Source: Enterobacter sp. 638 (lineage in GTDB: Bacteria; Pseudomonadota; Gammaproteobacteria; Enterobacterales; Enterobacteriaceae). Taken from it: a DNA stretch of 64,000 nt. The notes below the pieces were generated by a model, which was not told where the DNA came from, ran no database searches, and saw nothing but the letters and a program-made list of their open reading frames with translations. The stretch's first letter is position 1; every line of letters begins with the position of its first letter. Where the stretch lies: assembly GCF_000016325.1 (NCBI RefSeq), contig NC_009436.1, positions 2,294,001 through 2,358,000 on the forward strand. The letters are read 5' to 3'. This document shows, piece after piece, positions 43,644 through 53,267 of this stretch. The translations under genes and the position numbers were made by a program.

Positions 43644-44599
43644 AGCGTGCCGGTGGTGAAATTCAGCGCCGGTGAGACATCTACGGCCAGCCAGGTAGGC
43701 CCATCAAGATCCGCAAAACTGACCTGCACCGCCAGGGGAAGCGCAGCCGTTATGGCGCGCGAGGTGCAAAGCATACAGCCCAGCATGAGTGCAAACCCCT
43801 CTGCACGCGCCTGCTCCGCCAGCGCGAGCGCTTCGGTTAAGCCCCCCGTCTTATCAAGCTTGATGTTAACCATTTCATAGCGCCCTTTCAGGCTCGCCAG
43901 ATTTTCGCGTGTATGACAACTCTCATCCGCGCAAATGGGCAACGGATGGATAAAGTTCGCTAGCATAGCATCATCCTGCGCCGGTAATGGCTGCTCGAGC
44001 ATAGCCACCCCCAGATCCGCGAGCAGCTGGCAGCGAGCGGCCAGGCCTTCACTTTTCCAGGATTCATTGGCATCAACAATCAGCGTTGCATCAGGGACCG
44101 CGCCACGAATCGCCACCATGCGTTCGCTGATTAAATGATCGTCTATTTTCACCTTCAGCAAACGCGCTCCAGCCTCATACAATGCTTTCGCACTGGCGGC
44201 CATCTGTTGGGGCTCGCCGATCACGACGGTTTGGGCCGTGACGATGGTTTGCGGTAAAACCACACCCGCTGCGCCGGAAATCGTCTGATGATTTTTCTGC
44301 GCTTCCAGCGACCAGAGTGCGCAATCCACGGCGTTACGCGCTGCACCTGCGGGCAAAAGTCGTTGCAAAGCATCACGCGTCACGCCTTTTTCAAGGTCAG
44401 GCAGGATAGTCATAATTTGTGCCATAACGGATGCGAGACTCTCGCCGTAGCGCGGATACGGGGTGCATTCCCCCACGCCCTTTATGCCATCTTCTTCAAT
44501 TTCGACAACCACGACGCTCGCTTCACTGCGACTGCCACGAGAGATCACAAACGGGGTATGCAATGGCCATGCTTCTTCATAGACCTTGACGTTTCTCAT
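43634..44599 (-). CDS. ycjG: L-Ala-D/L-Glu epimerase
   Basis: 321 residues, as in E. coli, from the ATG at 44599; AGGAG is 6 nt upstream. Enolase superfamily: lid domain 1-110, then a barrel with catalytic Lys in LKVKIDDH (about 150), metal ligands in VDANES, LEQP and CADES, and the second catalytic Lys in NIKLDKTGG near 245. It interconverts L-Ala-D-Glu and L-Ala-L-Glu so that peptidases can degrade the product of MpaA. Convergent with mpaA. Confidence 0.97.
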   Translation of the reverse strand: MRNVKVYEEAWPLHTPFVISRGSRSEASVVVVEIEEDGIKGVGECTPYPRYGESLASVMAQIMTILPDLEKGVTRDALQRLLPAGAARNAVDCALWSLEAQKNHQTISGAAGVVLPQTIVTAQTVVIGEPQQMAASAKALYEAGARLLKVKIDDHLISERMVAIRGAVPDATLIVDANESWKSEGLAARCQLLADLGVAMLEQPLPAQDDAMLANFIHPLPICADESCHTRENLASLKGRYEMVNIKLDKTGGLTEALALAEQARAEGFALMLGCMLCTSRAITAALPLAVQVSFADLDGPTWLAVDVSPALNFTTGTLHL

Positions 44600-44694
44600 C
44601 ACTCGCTCCTGTAAGGCAAATTTGGTTTGCCGTGTTATCTGCTGATGTCATACACTACCTACGACGTTAACTATTTGTAAACAGGAAGATATCT

Positions 44695-45201
44695 ATGTCA
44701 CAACTCGTTCATTTTCAGGGCAACCCAGTTACTGTTGCAGGCTCTATTCCACAGGCTGGCAGCAAAGCGCAGGCTTTTACCCTCGTAGCGAAAGACCTGT
44801 CTGATGTAACGTTGGGCCAGTTTGCTGGCAAACGCAAAGTTCTGAATATTTTCCCAAGCATTGATACCGGCGTTTGTGCAGCTTCCGTGCGCAAATTTAA
44901 CCAGTTGGCGACTGAAATGGACAACACCGTGGTGCTGTGCATTTCCGCTGACCTGCCGTTTGCCCAGTCCCGTTTCTGCGGTGCAGAAGGTTTGAGCAAC
45001 GTCATCACCCTTTCTACCCTGCGTAGCCAGGATTTTGTCGAAAACTACGGCGTAGGGATCGCAGAAGGCGCTCTAAAAGGCCTGACCGCGCGTGCGGTAC
45101 TGGTCATCGACGAAAACGACACCGTTGTTTTCAGTGAACTGGTTAACGAGATCACCAACGAACCGGATTACACTGCAGCGCTGGAAGTCTTAAAAGCGTA
45201 A
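44695..45201 (+). CDS. tpx: Thiol peroxidase Tpx
   Basis: 168 residues. Peroxiredoxin fold with peroxidatic Cys in [15 protein letters not shown] (about 61) and resolving Cys in SRFCGAEGL (about 95), the atypical two-Cys layout of Tpx. It reduces organic peroxides using thioredoxin; periplasmic in older work, cytoplasmic by lack of a signal peptide. AGGAAG precedes the ATG. It is divergent from ycjG and has its own terminator. Confidence 0.98.
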   Translation: MSQLVHFQGNPVTVAGSIPQAGSKAQAFTLVAKDLSDVTLGQFAGKRKVLNIFPSIDTGVCAASVRKFNQLATEMDNTVVLCISADLPFAQSRFCGAEGLSNVITLSTLRSQDFVENYGVGIAEGALKGLTARAVLVIDENDTVVFSELVNEITNEPDYTAALEVLKA

Positions 45202-45204
45202 GCG

Positions 45205-45233
45205 AAAAAAAAGCCTCCATCTGGAGGCTTTTT
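45205..45233. terminator. Bidirectional terminator between tpx and tyrR
   Basis: aagcctcca at 45211-45219 pairs with tggaggctt at 45222-45230, with A-runs before and T-runs after, so it works for both convergent genes. Confidence 0.95.
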
Positions 45234-45237
45234 ACTT

Positions 45238-46782
45238 TTATGACTCGTCTGTTTTCTTCTGATTCAAACCGTATTCACGCAGCTTATTGGCGATAGCCGT
45301 ATGCGAAACACCTAATCGCTTCGCCAGTTTACGCGTGCTGGGATAGTTACGATAAAGCTGGGTCAGCACCGAGCGTTCAAAACGGCTGGTAATATCATCC
45401 AGCGATCCTTCCATCGCTTCTTCGCCAACCGCCAGGGTTCCGGCATCATAATCTGGCAGCAGGACATCCTGCGGGCGTAATTCATACCCTTCAAGCTGGG
45501 TCAGTGCCCGATAGACCGCATTCTTCAGTTGCCTGATATTACCCGGCCAGTTATAGCGCGTCAGCATTGTACCCAAATCGGCGGAGAGCTTCGGACGCGG
45601 CACCCCCTGCTCGTCGGCAAAACGCGCCACGAACAGTTCGGTGAGCGGCATAATGTCTTGTGGACAATCGCGTAGCGGCGGAATATTCAGCGTCAGCACG
45701 TTCAGGCGATAATAGAGATCTTCGCGGAACACCCCTTTCTGAACCAATTCAACAAGATTCTTCTGCGTGGCGCAAATCACACGGACATCAACATGCACCT
45801 CGTGATCTTCCCCCACGCGGCGGAACGTCCCGTCATTCAGGAAGCGCAGCAGTTTGGCCTGCATACGTGGTGACATTTCGCCAATTTCATCCAGCAGAAC
45901 GGAACCGCCGGTGGCCTGCTCGAAGAAGCCTTTTTTCCCCTCAGGGGCATGACCGAAAAGCTCGCTTTCGACCGCATCTTCGGGAATGGATGCGCAGTTT
46001 AACGCCAGATAGGGTTTCGCCGCTCGCGGGCTTGCCGTGTGAACGGCATGGGCCAGCAGATCCTTGCCGGTTCCTGTCTCCCCAGTAATGAGCAGCGGCG
46101 CGGTGAGATTCGCCAGCTTGCGCGCCTGATCGACCACGTGTCGCATCTTCGGACTCACCGCAATCATCTGGCTAAATGCACCCACATCCTGATTGGAAAG
46201 ATTCTGCAACTGTCGTCCCATACGAATGGTGGATCGCAGCATGATCACCGCACCGGTGAGTACCGCAGTGTCATTCTCGCCCTGCAAATGAACCGGCGTG
46301 ATTTCCATCAGGAAATTTTGGCCGTTGATAACGACGTGTTCGCTTAGCGTGCTCTGCGGATTGCTGTCGAGCCAACGCTGAAAATTGAATCCCGTAATCA
46401 GCTGCGAAGCAAGATGGTTGCTAAGCTTTTCCTGGCTCTGGCCAAAAAGCTGACAGCTCGCCAGGTTGGTACGCTCAACTTTGCCTTTCAAATCCAATGA
46501 TAAAAAGGGCTCGGGCATCGCTTCGAGCAGCGCGCTCAGCGCCAAATGCTCACGCTCAGATGGCATCCACGGCACGGTACGCACATCCGTAACGCCAGCG
46601 ATACGGCGGATTTCCGCCATCAGGCTGCTAAAGGTATTGAATTCGATTTCGGCAAAATTGAGATAAATTCGTCCAATGGGATCGATGTCGATGCCGCGTA
46701 AATCAATGTCACGCAAAACAAGGAGATCGAGTAACTCGCGGGTCAGACCGATACGGTCCTGACAGAACACTTCCAGACGCAT
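45238..46782 (-). CDS. tyrR: Aromatic amino-acid regulator TyrR
   Basis: 514 residues. An N-terminal ACT domain (about 1-75), a PAS domain (about 80-190) and an AAA+ domain (about 205-430, Walker A GETGTGKD) bind aromatic amino acids and ATP. The sigma-54 contact loop is not the GAFTGA form (FGHAPEGKKG), fitting TyrR's role at sigma-70 promoters. C-terminal HTH: TRKLAKRLGVSHTAIANKLREYG. It represses or activates genes for aromatic biosynthesis and transport and is autoregulated. A matching operator lies upstream. Confidence 0.97.
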   Translation of the reverse strand: MRLEVFCQDRIGLTRELLDLLVLRDIDLRGIDIDPIGRIYLNFAEIEFNTFSSLMAEIRRIAGVTDVRTVPWMPSEREHLALSALLEAMPEPFLSLDLKGKVERTNLASCQLFGQSQEKLSNHLASQLITGFNFQRWLDSNPQSTLSEHVVINGQNFLMEITPVHLQGENDTAVLTGAVIMLRSTIRMGRQLQNLSNQDVGAFSQMIAVSPKMRHVVDQARKLANLTAPLLITGETGTGKDLLAHAVHTASPRAAKPYLALNCASIPEDAVESELFGHAPEGKKGFFEQATGGSVLLDEIGEMSPRMQAKLLRFLNDGTFRRVGEDHEVHVDVRVICATQKNLVELVQKGVFREDLYYRLNVLTLNIPPLRDCPQDIMPLTELFVARFADEQGVPRPKLSADLGTMLTRYNWPGNIRQLKNAVYRALTQLEGYELRPQDVLLPDYDAGTLAVGEEAMEGSLDDITSRFERSVLTQLYRNYPSTRKLAKRLGVSHTAIANKLREYGLNQKKTDES

Positions 46783-46849
46783 GGGAAATTCACTCTCTAA
46801 GCCAGTAGCTTTAAATAATAAGTCAGATATCGTCTGGCTGGAAGATCGC

Positions 46850-46867
46850 TGTCAACAGATATTGACA
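46850..46867 (-). promoter_or_regulatory. Candidate TyrR box upstream of tyrR
   Basis: TGTCAA-N6-TTGACA is a perfect palindrome one substitution per half away from TGTAAA-N6-TTTACA. It lies 68-85 bp upstream of the tyrR ATG, suitable for autorepression. The same sequence can fold as a stem (46847-46870). Confidence 0.55.
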
Positions 46868-46888
46868 GCGAGGTGTTTTTTAGGCGTT

Positions 46889-47938
46889 TTACTGCGGCTT
46901 TTTGCTTAATGTCTCTTTCAACTGCCCGATCAGTTCACGGCGGAAATCCCCAAGCCTCGGTTTGTCATCATTTAGCCAGGGTAACGGACGACACAACTCC
47001 ATCGCCTTAATCCCTAATCGCGCGGTCAGCAGCCCCGCACCAATCCCTTGAGCCGCTCGAGTGGATAACCGCGCAGCCAGATCCTGGGACATCCAGTCCA
47101 TCCCAACTTCTCGTACCAGTTCACTAGCACCGGCAAAGGCCATGTTCAGCAGCACCAGACGGAACAGGCGCAAGCGGCTGTAATATCCGAGTTCAATACC
47201 GTAAAGCCTCGCAATGCGGTTAATGAGTCGCAGATTTCGCCACGCGATAAAAGCCATATCCACCAGCGCCAGAGGGCTGACGGCGATCATCAACGTGGAT
47301 TCCGCCGCAGACCGGCTGATCTCCCGGCGAGCCTGGGAATCAAGAACCGGCTGGACGATAGAGGCGTAGAGCGAAACGATTTCGCGATCGCTCTGCGTTT
47401 CATGAATTGCGGCATACCAACGCTGAAGAGCGGGATGCGACTGATCAATGCCCGCCTGGCTCGCCAGTTTTTCACAAAAGGCGCGCCCTTTTCCGGTCGC
47501 ATGGCTGTGAAATAAATCACGTGCCTCATCACGCTCATGCGCGCGCTGACGTAAACGCCACAGGCGACGCCATTCTGTCGCGACCGAACCAACACCCGCA
47601 CCGATGATAAGCGCCCCGGCGGCACAACCGCCCAAAGCCACCCAGTCCTGCGTTTGCCACGCATTCATGGTCCACTGAACGCCCTGACCGACAACGCTGA
47701 TGCCGAATAAGGTCAGCCCTGCCGTGACCATTTTTCGCCATAAACTGCGTTTTGGGCGAAGCGCTGCTTCCACGACAGCCTCTGCGGGTCCTTCATCAGA
47801 GAGCAACTCTTCCGCCACGGCTGGCGCAAAGTTTTCGGCTTGCGGCCCGCTAAACGCCTGAGCCGCTTTAAAGGCTTCGGCCCGCTCCTGCTCCAGCGTG
47901 CCGGGAAAATCAATACGGGGCTTTAAGGGTTCCGTCAT
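46889..47938 (-). CDS. ycjF: Inner-membrane protein YcjF (DUF697)
   Basis: 349 residues. A soluble N-terminus with an Ala/Glu-rich stretch, two adjacent membrane helices at about 70-90 and 100-122, then a DUF697 domain in the C-terminal half. Its ATG overlaps the ycjX stop (ATGA), so the pair is translationally coupled. In E. coli the partners are both linked to stress; function is not known. The YcjX GTPase-like protein is presumed to act with it at the membrane. Confidence 0.95.
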   Translation of the reverse strand: MTEPLKPRIDFPGTLEQERAEAFKAAQAFSGPQAENFAPAVAEELLSDEGPAEAVVEAALRPKRSLWRKMVTAGLTLFGISVVGQGVQWTMNAWQTQDWVALGGCAAGALIIGAGVGSVATEWRRLWRLRQRAHERDEARDLFHSHATGKGRAFCEKLASQAGIDQSHPALQRWYAAIHETQSDREIVSLYASIVQPVLDSQARREISRSAAESTLMIAVSPLALVDMAFIAWRNLRLINRIARLYGIELGYYSRLRLFRLVLLNMAFAGASELVREVGMDWMSQDLAARLSTRAAQGIGAGLLTARLGIKAMELCRPLPWLNDDKPRLGDFRRELIGQLKETLSKKPQ

Positions 47939-49332
47939 CGCAATTTATCTCCAATCAAAAACTCCAGCGCCGCATCCAGGCGAATGTGCGGCAACGGCTG
48001 GTCAACATTCATTATTTGTGGGCGGAACGCTTCAAACTGAAAACCCTGGTTTTGCCAGAAGGCTTGTCCCGGAAGACGCGCAGGGACTTCACCGGGATAA
48101 ACCGTTAACGGTTCACCGTCGCTCAGACGGTTGCCGCGCAGCGCCGGGATTTTTTCGCCATTGACGTCAATCAGCCCACTCTGCGTGGCCTGTACGGACG
48201 CCAGACCGAGACAATCCATGCTGATTCCTTCAAACGCCGCATTTTGCCAGGCGTCCTGAACCAGCTGTTGCAGCAGCGCGACCATATTGGCATGTTGATC
48301 GACGGTCACATGATCGGCCTTGGTGGCAGCGAACAGCAGTTTATCGATGACCGGCGAAAACAGTCGGCGAAATAACGTGCGCTGCCCATAGTGGAAGCTT
48401 TGCATCAACTGCGTGAGTGCCAGGCGCATATCGTTAAAGGCATGCGGCCCGCTGTTAAGCGGTTGCAGGCAATCCACTAGCACAATCTGGCGATCAAATT
48501 TGAGGAAGTGATTTTTGTAGAACCCCTTCACCACTTTCTCGCAGTAATAGTTGAAACGCTCGCGAAGCATGCCGACGTTGGTGTTTTTATCGGCCATCGC
48601 CAGCTTTGATTCCCCCCAGGCATCAACATCAGGCCATGGGAAAAATTGCAGTGCAGGCGCCCCGGCCATTTCACCCGGCAGAACAAAACGCCCCGGCTGA
48701 ATGAAATGCAGCCCCTCTTTTTTGCACTGGTGAAGATAGTCGGTCCAGGCTTGCGCGATCGCGGCCAGCCGATTCTCATCTGCAGGCGCCAATGGATCCA
48801 GCCCGGCGCACAGTTCCTGCCATTTTAGAGACCACTCCGCACGTTGGCCTTGCAACAACCCCGTCATCTGGCGAGACCAGCTCAGGTAATCCTGCGCCAA
48901 CATCGGTAAATCAAGCAGCCATTCGCCGGGATAATCGACGATTTCAAGATAGAGCGTCGAGGTGTCCTTGAAATGGCGGAGCAAAGAATCATTCGAGCGG
49001 AACCGCAGTGCCAGACGAATTTCGCTCACACCACGCGTGGGGGTCGGCCATGAAGGCGGCGTGCCATAAAGCTGCGCCAGCCCTTCATCATAGGTGAAAC
49101 GCGGGATGCCAAAATCGCGCTGCGGTACGCGTTTTACGCCGAGTAAACGTTCCTCGCGCGCAGCACTCAGCAAGGGCAGACGAGCTCCGGTATGCAGATT
49201 GAGTAACTGATTAACCATCGCCGTAATAAATGCGGTTTTGCCGCTGCGACTCAAGCCCGTGACCGCCAGGCGCAAATGGCGATCAACGCCTCTGTTAACC
49301 AGTGAATTCAATTCATTTTTAAATCTCTTCAT
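47935..49332 (-). CDS. ycjX: P-loop GTPase-like protein YcjX (DUF463)
   Basis: 465 residues from the second ATG (49332), the E. coli length; the first ATG (49338) is too close to the AGGA site. P-loop [10 protein letters not shown] near 28-37, a DYPGEW switch-like motif near 150 and a KADH guanine-type motif near 343. Reported as a heat-shock regulon member in E. coli. Coupled to ycjF. The exact role is unknown. Confidence 0.95.
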   Translation of the reverse strand: MKRFKNELNSLVNRGVDRHLRLAVTGLSRSGKTAFITAMVNQLLNLHTGARLPLLSAAREERLLGVKRVPQRDFGIPRFTYDEGLAQLYGTPPSWPTPTRGVSEIRLALRFRSNDSLLRHFKDTSTLYLEIVDYPGEWLLDLPMLAQDYLSWSRQMTGLLQGQRAEWSLKWQELCAGLDPLAPADENRLAAIAQAWTDYLHQCKKEGLHFIQPGRFVLPGEMAGAPALQFFPWPDVDAWGESKLAMADKNTNVGMLRERFNYYCEKVVKGFYKNHFLKFDRQIVLVDCLQPLNSGPHAFNDMRLALTQLMQSFHYGQRTLFRRLFSPVIDKLLFAATKADHVTVDQHANMVALLQQLVQDAWQNAAFEGISMDCLGLASVQATQSGLIDVNGEKIPALRGNRLSDGEPLTVYPGEVPARLPGQAFWQNQGFQFEAFRPQIMNVDQPLPHIRLDAALEFLIGDKLR

Positions 49333-49485
49333 CGCCATCCTGTTTTGCCCCGAAGACTGTCGATATTGACTTCAGAATACAATAAATTGGGGCAGATCGT
49401 TGATTTTCAATTCAATCTGGCTGTCATTCCCCTTTTTTCTGCCGTAATATAATAAAATTCCCGCTACGATGGAGTTGTCAGGTGT

Positions 49486-50496
49486 ATGTCACCCACAATT
49501 TATGATATTGCACGTGTTGCCGGCGTTTCAAAATCAACCGTGTCCCGTGTTCTTAACAAACAAACGAATATCTCTCCTGAAGCACAAGAGAAAGTGCTAA
49601 AAGCGATCGATGAATTAAATTATCAACCCAACAAACTCGCCCGCGCCCTCACGACATCGGGCTTCGATGCGATCATGGTTATTTCCACCCGTTCGACCAA
49701 AACAACAGCCGGTAATCCATTCTTCTCAGATGTTCTTCACGCGATAACCGCAAAAGCAGAACAAGAAGGCTTTGACGTTATTTTACAGACTTCCAAAAAC
49801 AGTGAAGATGATTTACAGAAGTGTGAAAGTAAAATTAAACAGAAAATGGTGAAAGGCATTATTATGCTGAGTTCACCCGCCAATGAAGCCTTTTTCCCAA
49901 GACTTGATGCGCATGGAATTCCGGTTGTGGTTATTGGCAAAGTTGAAGGTGACTTTACGAATATTTTTTCAGTAGATACGGATAACTTCCATGACAGCAT
50001 GATGTTAACCGAAAAATTTATTAAACAAGGCTATCGTGATATCGCTTGCCTGCATGCTCCGCTTGAATATCTCGTGTCAATTGATCGACTGGCGGGTTAT
50101 AAAACCGGCCTTGAGAATAATCATATTGCGTTCAATTCTGATTGGGTTGTAGACGGTGGTTATACGCATGAAAGTGCGCTGGATGGCGCCTGTAAATTAC
50201 TTTCCGCTGCACATCCTCCTCGCGCTGTATTTGCTACAGACAGTATGAAATTACTGGCGCTGTATCGCGCTGCGGATGAGTTAAATCTGATGATACCTGA
50301 ACAGCTTGTTGTTGCTGGCTACACCGATCCCATGCTGTCACTGATTTTGACACCCGCCCCAAGTGGTTTTGATATCCCTACGCGAAAGCTTGGTGAAGAA
50401 AGCTGCGATGTATTATTTAAACGGATCGCGGGTAAACCCGCACCGCAGCGCGTGATCGTAGAAACCCATTTCACCCAGACTGCCTCTGTAGCCTAA
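49486..50496 (+). CDS. ycjW: LacI-family regulator YcjW
   Basis: 336 residues. The N-terminal LacI HTH is [21 protein letters not shown] (residues 3-24) with a hinge helix at about 50 ([10 protein letters not shown]). A periplasmic-binding-like sugar domain follows. E. coli YcjW controls the adjacent ycj cluster and has been linked to hydrogen sulfide production. It is convergent with ompG at the downstream end of the operon, and likely binds the two 14-bp operators at 53284 and 63228. Confidence 0.95.
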   Translation: MSPTIYDIARVAGVSKSTVSRVLNKQTNISPEAQEKVLKAIDELNYQPNKLARALTTSGFDAIMVISTRSTKTTAGNPFFSDVLHAITAKAEQEGFDVILQTSKNSEDDLQKCESKIKQKMVKGIIMLSSPANEAFFPRLDAHGIPVVVIGKVEGDFTNIFSVDTDNFHDSMMLTEKFIKQGYRDIACLHAPLEYLVSIDRLAGYKTGLENNHIAFNSDWVVDGGYTHESALDGACKLLSAAHPPRAVFATDSMKLLALYRAADELNLMIPEQLVVAGYTDPMLSLILTPAPSGFDIPTRKLGEESCDVLFKRIAGKPAPQRVIVETHFTQTASVA

Positions 50497-50498
50497 AT

Positions 50499-50519
50499 CC
50501 AGGGGCATATTGCCCCTGG
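50499..50519. terminator. Hairpin between convergent ycjW and ompG
   Basis: A perfect 9-bp stem (ccaggggca/tgcccctgg) with a 3-nt loop and no T-run on either side. It may be an attenuator or mRNA-stabilising stem. Confidence 0.55.
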
Positions 50520-50529
50520 CAATGCTCAC

Positions 50530-51444
50530 CTAAAATGCGTAATTCACACCGACGCCAGCATAGTGGAATCGGTCGTTTTTACCTTCATCATGGTTTTGCC
50601 ATTCGTAGGCATATTCCAGCGTCATTGAGAGGCCGTTGGCGAAATCATACGCATACAGCATGCCCAAACGATTAAAGTCATGTCCTTCACGTTCAGGATC
50701 GTCCTGCCAGTCCCAATTTGACCAGCGATCCAACCCAATGCGGGTATAGGGCGTCAATGTGGTTTGCCCCATCGCAATAGGCAGATAAGCACGAATTTCC
50801 TGTGTGGAGAATTCCCCATTATTACGACCACCGTCAATATTGAAGCCGCGTTCTAAATAGTAATTTGTTTTAAAAGAAAACGTTTTATTAATCGTCCAGG
50901 TAACTCCTGTCTCAGTCTCAACACGACTATCGGAATAGCCTGTCTTTTCGAGATCGTTTGCAAACTGATACATTGCGAACCAACCGTTAAAGCGCCAGTT
51001 ATCACTCAGTTTGAGATCCCAGTCAGGTTGGATTTTGTAGCGTTGCATATTTGCACTACCGTCTTTCGCACCATGCTCATCTTTAAAATGATAACCATAA
51101 TTGCGGAATCCCCCTGTCAACCCAAGCGTAAAGTCATCACTGCCTATGAAACGATAGCGTAACTCGAATTCCGGACGATCAAAATAAGTCCCTCGGGTCA
51201 TGCTACTGTAATCAACGGGTCCTTCCTGATACATCGCAACTGAAACAGTCCAGGCATCGTAGGTGGCATTAAACCAAACGGAAGGCTCATATAAACCATC
51301 TTTATCATCACCCTGTCCTTCGACATTTTCGATTTCATACATCGCGCCAATATTAAAATCCCATTTTTTAACGGCCTCTGATGCCTGGGCGTTCATCATT
51401 CCTGCGCATAATAAAAGCGCAGCGCTTCTCAGTAGAGTACTCAT
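50530..51444 (-). CDS. ompG: Monomeric porin OmpG
   Basis: 304 residues from the ATG at 51444 (AAGGA 9 nt upstream), with a signal peptide ending AQA near 21. A 14-stranded outer-membrane barrel ending in the assembly motif VGVNYAF with terminal Phe. Conserved blocks DRWSNWDWQDDPEREGHDF and YHFKDE match E. coli OmpG, a monomeric, pH-gated sugar pore. It sits 65 nt downstream of ycjUV as the last gene of the glucoside cluster, presumably giving outer-membrane entry for its substrates. Confidence 0.96.
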   Translation of the reverse strand: MSTLLRSAALLLCAGMMNAQASEAVKKWDFNIGAMYEIENVEGQGDDKDGLYEPSVWFNATYDAWTVSVAMYQEGPVDYSSMTRGTYFDRPEFELRYRFIGSDDFTLGLTGGFRNYGYHFKDEHGAKDGSANMQRYKIQPDWDLKLSDNWRFNGWFAMYQFANDLEKTGYSDSRVETETGVTWTINKTFSFKTNYYLERGFNIDGGRNNGEFSTQEIRAYLPIAMGQTTLTPYTRIGLDRWSNWDWQDDPEREGHDFNRLGMLYAYDFANGLSMTLEYAYEWQNHDEGKNDRFHYAGVGVNYAF

Positions 51445-51479
51445 CAATATATTCCTTTATAAAATAAGAACAACAAAAT

Positions 51480-51496
51480 CTGGAAATACTTTCCAG
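51480..51496. repeat. Palindrome between ycjUV and ompG
   Basis: CTGGAAA-TAC-TTTCCAG, a perfect 7-bp stem. On the minus strand it is followed by ATTTTGTT. It could be a weak terminator that lowers ompG expression, or an operator. Confidence 0.5.
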
Positions 51497-51509
51497 TCAC
51501 TGACTATTT

Positions 51510-53267
51510 TTATCTTATGGCAATTTCCGTATCAGCATCGAAGAAATGACTTTTATCCATTTCAAACTGAATTGCCAAATTATCCCCAGAACGATAATCC
51601 TGTATTGTGCCTGCGCGAAGCACTAACTCGTGACCTCCGACATTGGCATAAAGCATAAACTCCGCGCCCGTGAGTTCGGCCACGCTCACTTTCGCGTGTA
51701 TAACGGTTGCGCACTCTTGCGCGGTTATTATATTTTCAGGCCGAATACCTAACACGACAGCTTTACGCTGATAGCCCATCGTATTAAGCGTCGCGAGTTT
51801 TTCTTTGGGTATTTCGAGGCGCAACGTTTCGGTGACGAAATAGTCGCCATCTATTGCACCACGAATAAAGTTCATGGCTGGCGAGCCAATAAACCCTGCA
51901 ACAAACATATTGGCCGGTTCGTTATACACCTCCTTTGGTGCCCCCACCTGCTGAATTATCCCGTCCCTCATAATCACGATACGTGTCGCCATCGTCATGG
52001 CTTCGGTCTGATCGTGCGTCACGTAAATCATGGTGGTATTCAGTTTCTGATGAAGCTTGCTAATTTCTGCCCGCATCTGCACGCGTAGCTTCGCGTCAAG
52101 GTTTGACAGCGGCTCATCCATCAGAAACACACCCGCTTCCCGCACGATGGCACGACCCAGTGCCACACGCTGGCGCTGACCACCAGAAAGCGCGCCCGGC
52201 TTGCGCTTCAGATAGTCACGTAGTCCCAGTATTTGCGCGGCCCAGCTGACGCGCTCCTCAATCACTTTCGGCGCGATCTTTTGCATTTTGAGACCAAACG
52301 CCATGTTGTCGTAAACCGTCATGTGCGGGTACAGCGCGTAGTTCTGAAAAACCATGGCGATGTCACGCGCCTTTGCGGGAACATCATTCATCACCACATC
52401 CCCGATCGTCAGTTCGCCTGCGCTAATCTCTTCGAGACCGGCAATCATGCGTAGCGTTGTGGATTTACCGCAGCCTGATGGCCCGACAAAAACGATAAAT
52501 TCTTTGTCAGCAATTTCGAGGCAAAAATCCTTCACCACATGAACCTGGTTATCATAGATTTTGTGGATATGTTTTAGAGATAGCTGAGCCATTTGGTCCA
52601 CATGTGGGCCACGTTTCGCGCCCCAGAAATCGGACAAACGCTGCCAGGTCAATTCATCCGTTGAAGAGAGTTTTAAACCGGCATCGGTGAGATCGTCTCC
52701 GATGCCGACAGAGAGCATTCCAGCGGCATTGATGGCCTCAATTCCCGCCTGTGCGTCTTCAATACCCATTGCCTGTGCCGGAGTGATATCTAAACCCCGA
52801 CAAGCCGAGAGAAAGATCTCTGGATGGGGTTTTGAGTGCTGAATGAGTGAAGCATCCGCGCAAAAATCAAAAGCATGAGTAATGCCAAGCGAAGCAAGAA
52901 TCATCGGGGCATTGAGCGATACGGAGGCCAGCCCAATGCGCACATTGACGGCCCGTATATCGGCAAGGATTCGTGCAATTCCCGGCAAAAGAGAACCGCT
53001 GTTTAGCCCACGTAGAGACTGCACATAGAGCTCATTTTTGGCCAGTGCCAGTCGATAGCACTCCTCGTGGCTAAAGGTATTTTCCAGCCCGCCGTGACGC
53101 AAAATTCGCTTTAGCGAATCCATACGGCTGATTCCCTTTAGCCCAGCGTTAAAGCTTTCATCAATCGTGATACCTATTCTTGCCGCCACTTCCCGCCATG
53201 CAAGGAAGTGCAGATGAGCCGTATCGGTTATTACCCCATCCAAATCAAAAATGATGGCCTTGAGCAT
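51510..53267 (-). CDS. ycjU-ycjV: Fusion of beta-phosphoglucomutase YcjU and ABC ATPase YcjV
   Basis: One 585-residue frame where E. coli has two genes. Residues 1 to about 220 are YcjU, a HAD enzyme (nucleophile [27 protein letters not shown]) that isomerises beta-glucose 1-phosphate to glucose 6-phosphate. Residues 226-585 are a complete YcjV (360 residues, starting MAQLS): Walker [10 protein letters not shown], signature [14 protein letters not shown], Walker [13 protein letters not shown]-loop [10 protein letters not shown], then TOBE domains. The linker is only [11 protein letters not shown]. The ATG at the YcjV junction (52592) has just a weak GTGGA upstream, so separate initiation is possible but not favoured. 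GGGGAGG supports the start at 53267, overlapping the ycjT stop. Confidence 0.92.
   Translation of the reverse strand: MLKAIIFDLDGVITDTAHLHFLAWREVAARIGITIDESFNAGLKGISRMDSLKRILRHGGLENTFSHEECYRLALAKNELYVQSLRGLNSGSLLPGIARILADIRAVNVRIGLASVSLNAPMILASLGITHAFDFCADASLIQHSKPHPEIFLSACRGLDITPAQAMGIEDAQAGIEAINAAGMLSVGIGDDLTDAGLKLSSTDELTWQRLSDFWGAKRGPHVDQMAQLSLKHIHKIYDNQVHVVKDFCLEIADKEFIVFVGPSGCGKSTTLRMIAGLEEISAGELTIGDVVMNDVPAKARDIAMVFQNYALYPHMTVYDNMAFGLKMQKIAPKVIEERVSWAAQILGLRDYLKRKPGALSGGQRQRVALGRAIVREAGVFLMDEPLSNLDAKLRVQMRAEISKLHQKLNTTMIYVTHDQTEAMTMATRIVIMRDGIIQQVGAPKEVYNEPANMFVAGFIGSPAMNFIRGAIDGDYFVTETLRLEIPKEKLATLNTMGYQRKAVVLGIRPENIITAQECATVIHAKVSVAELTGAEFMLYANVGGHELVLRAGTIQDYRSGDNLAIQFEMDKSHFFDADTEIAIR

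Noticed and set aside
49440..49486. Possible YcjW site in the ycjW promoter (cccgctacgatgg)
   Set aside because: It shares only the CCGCTAC half of the operator and lacks the symmetric partner.
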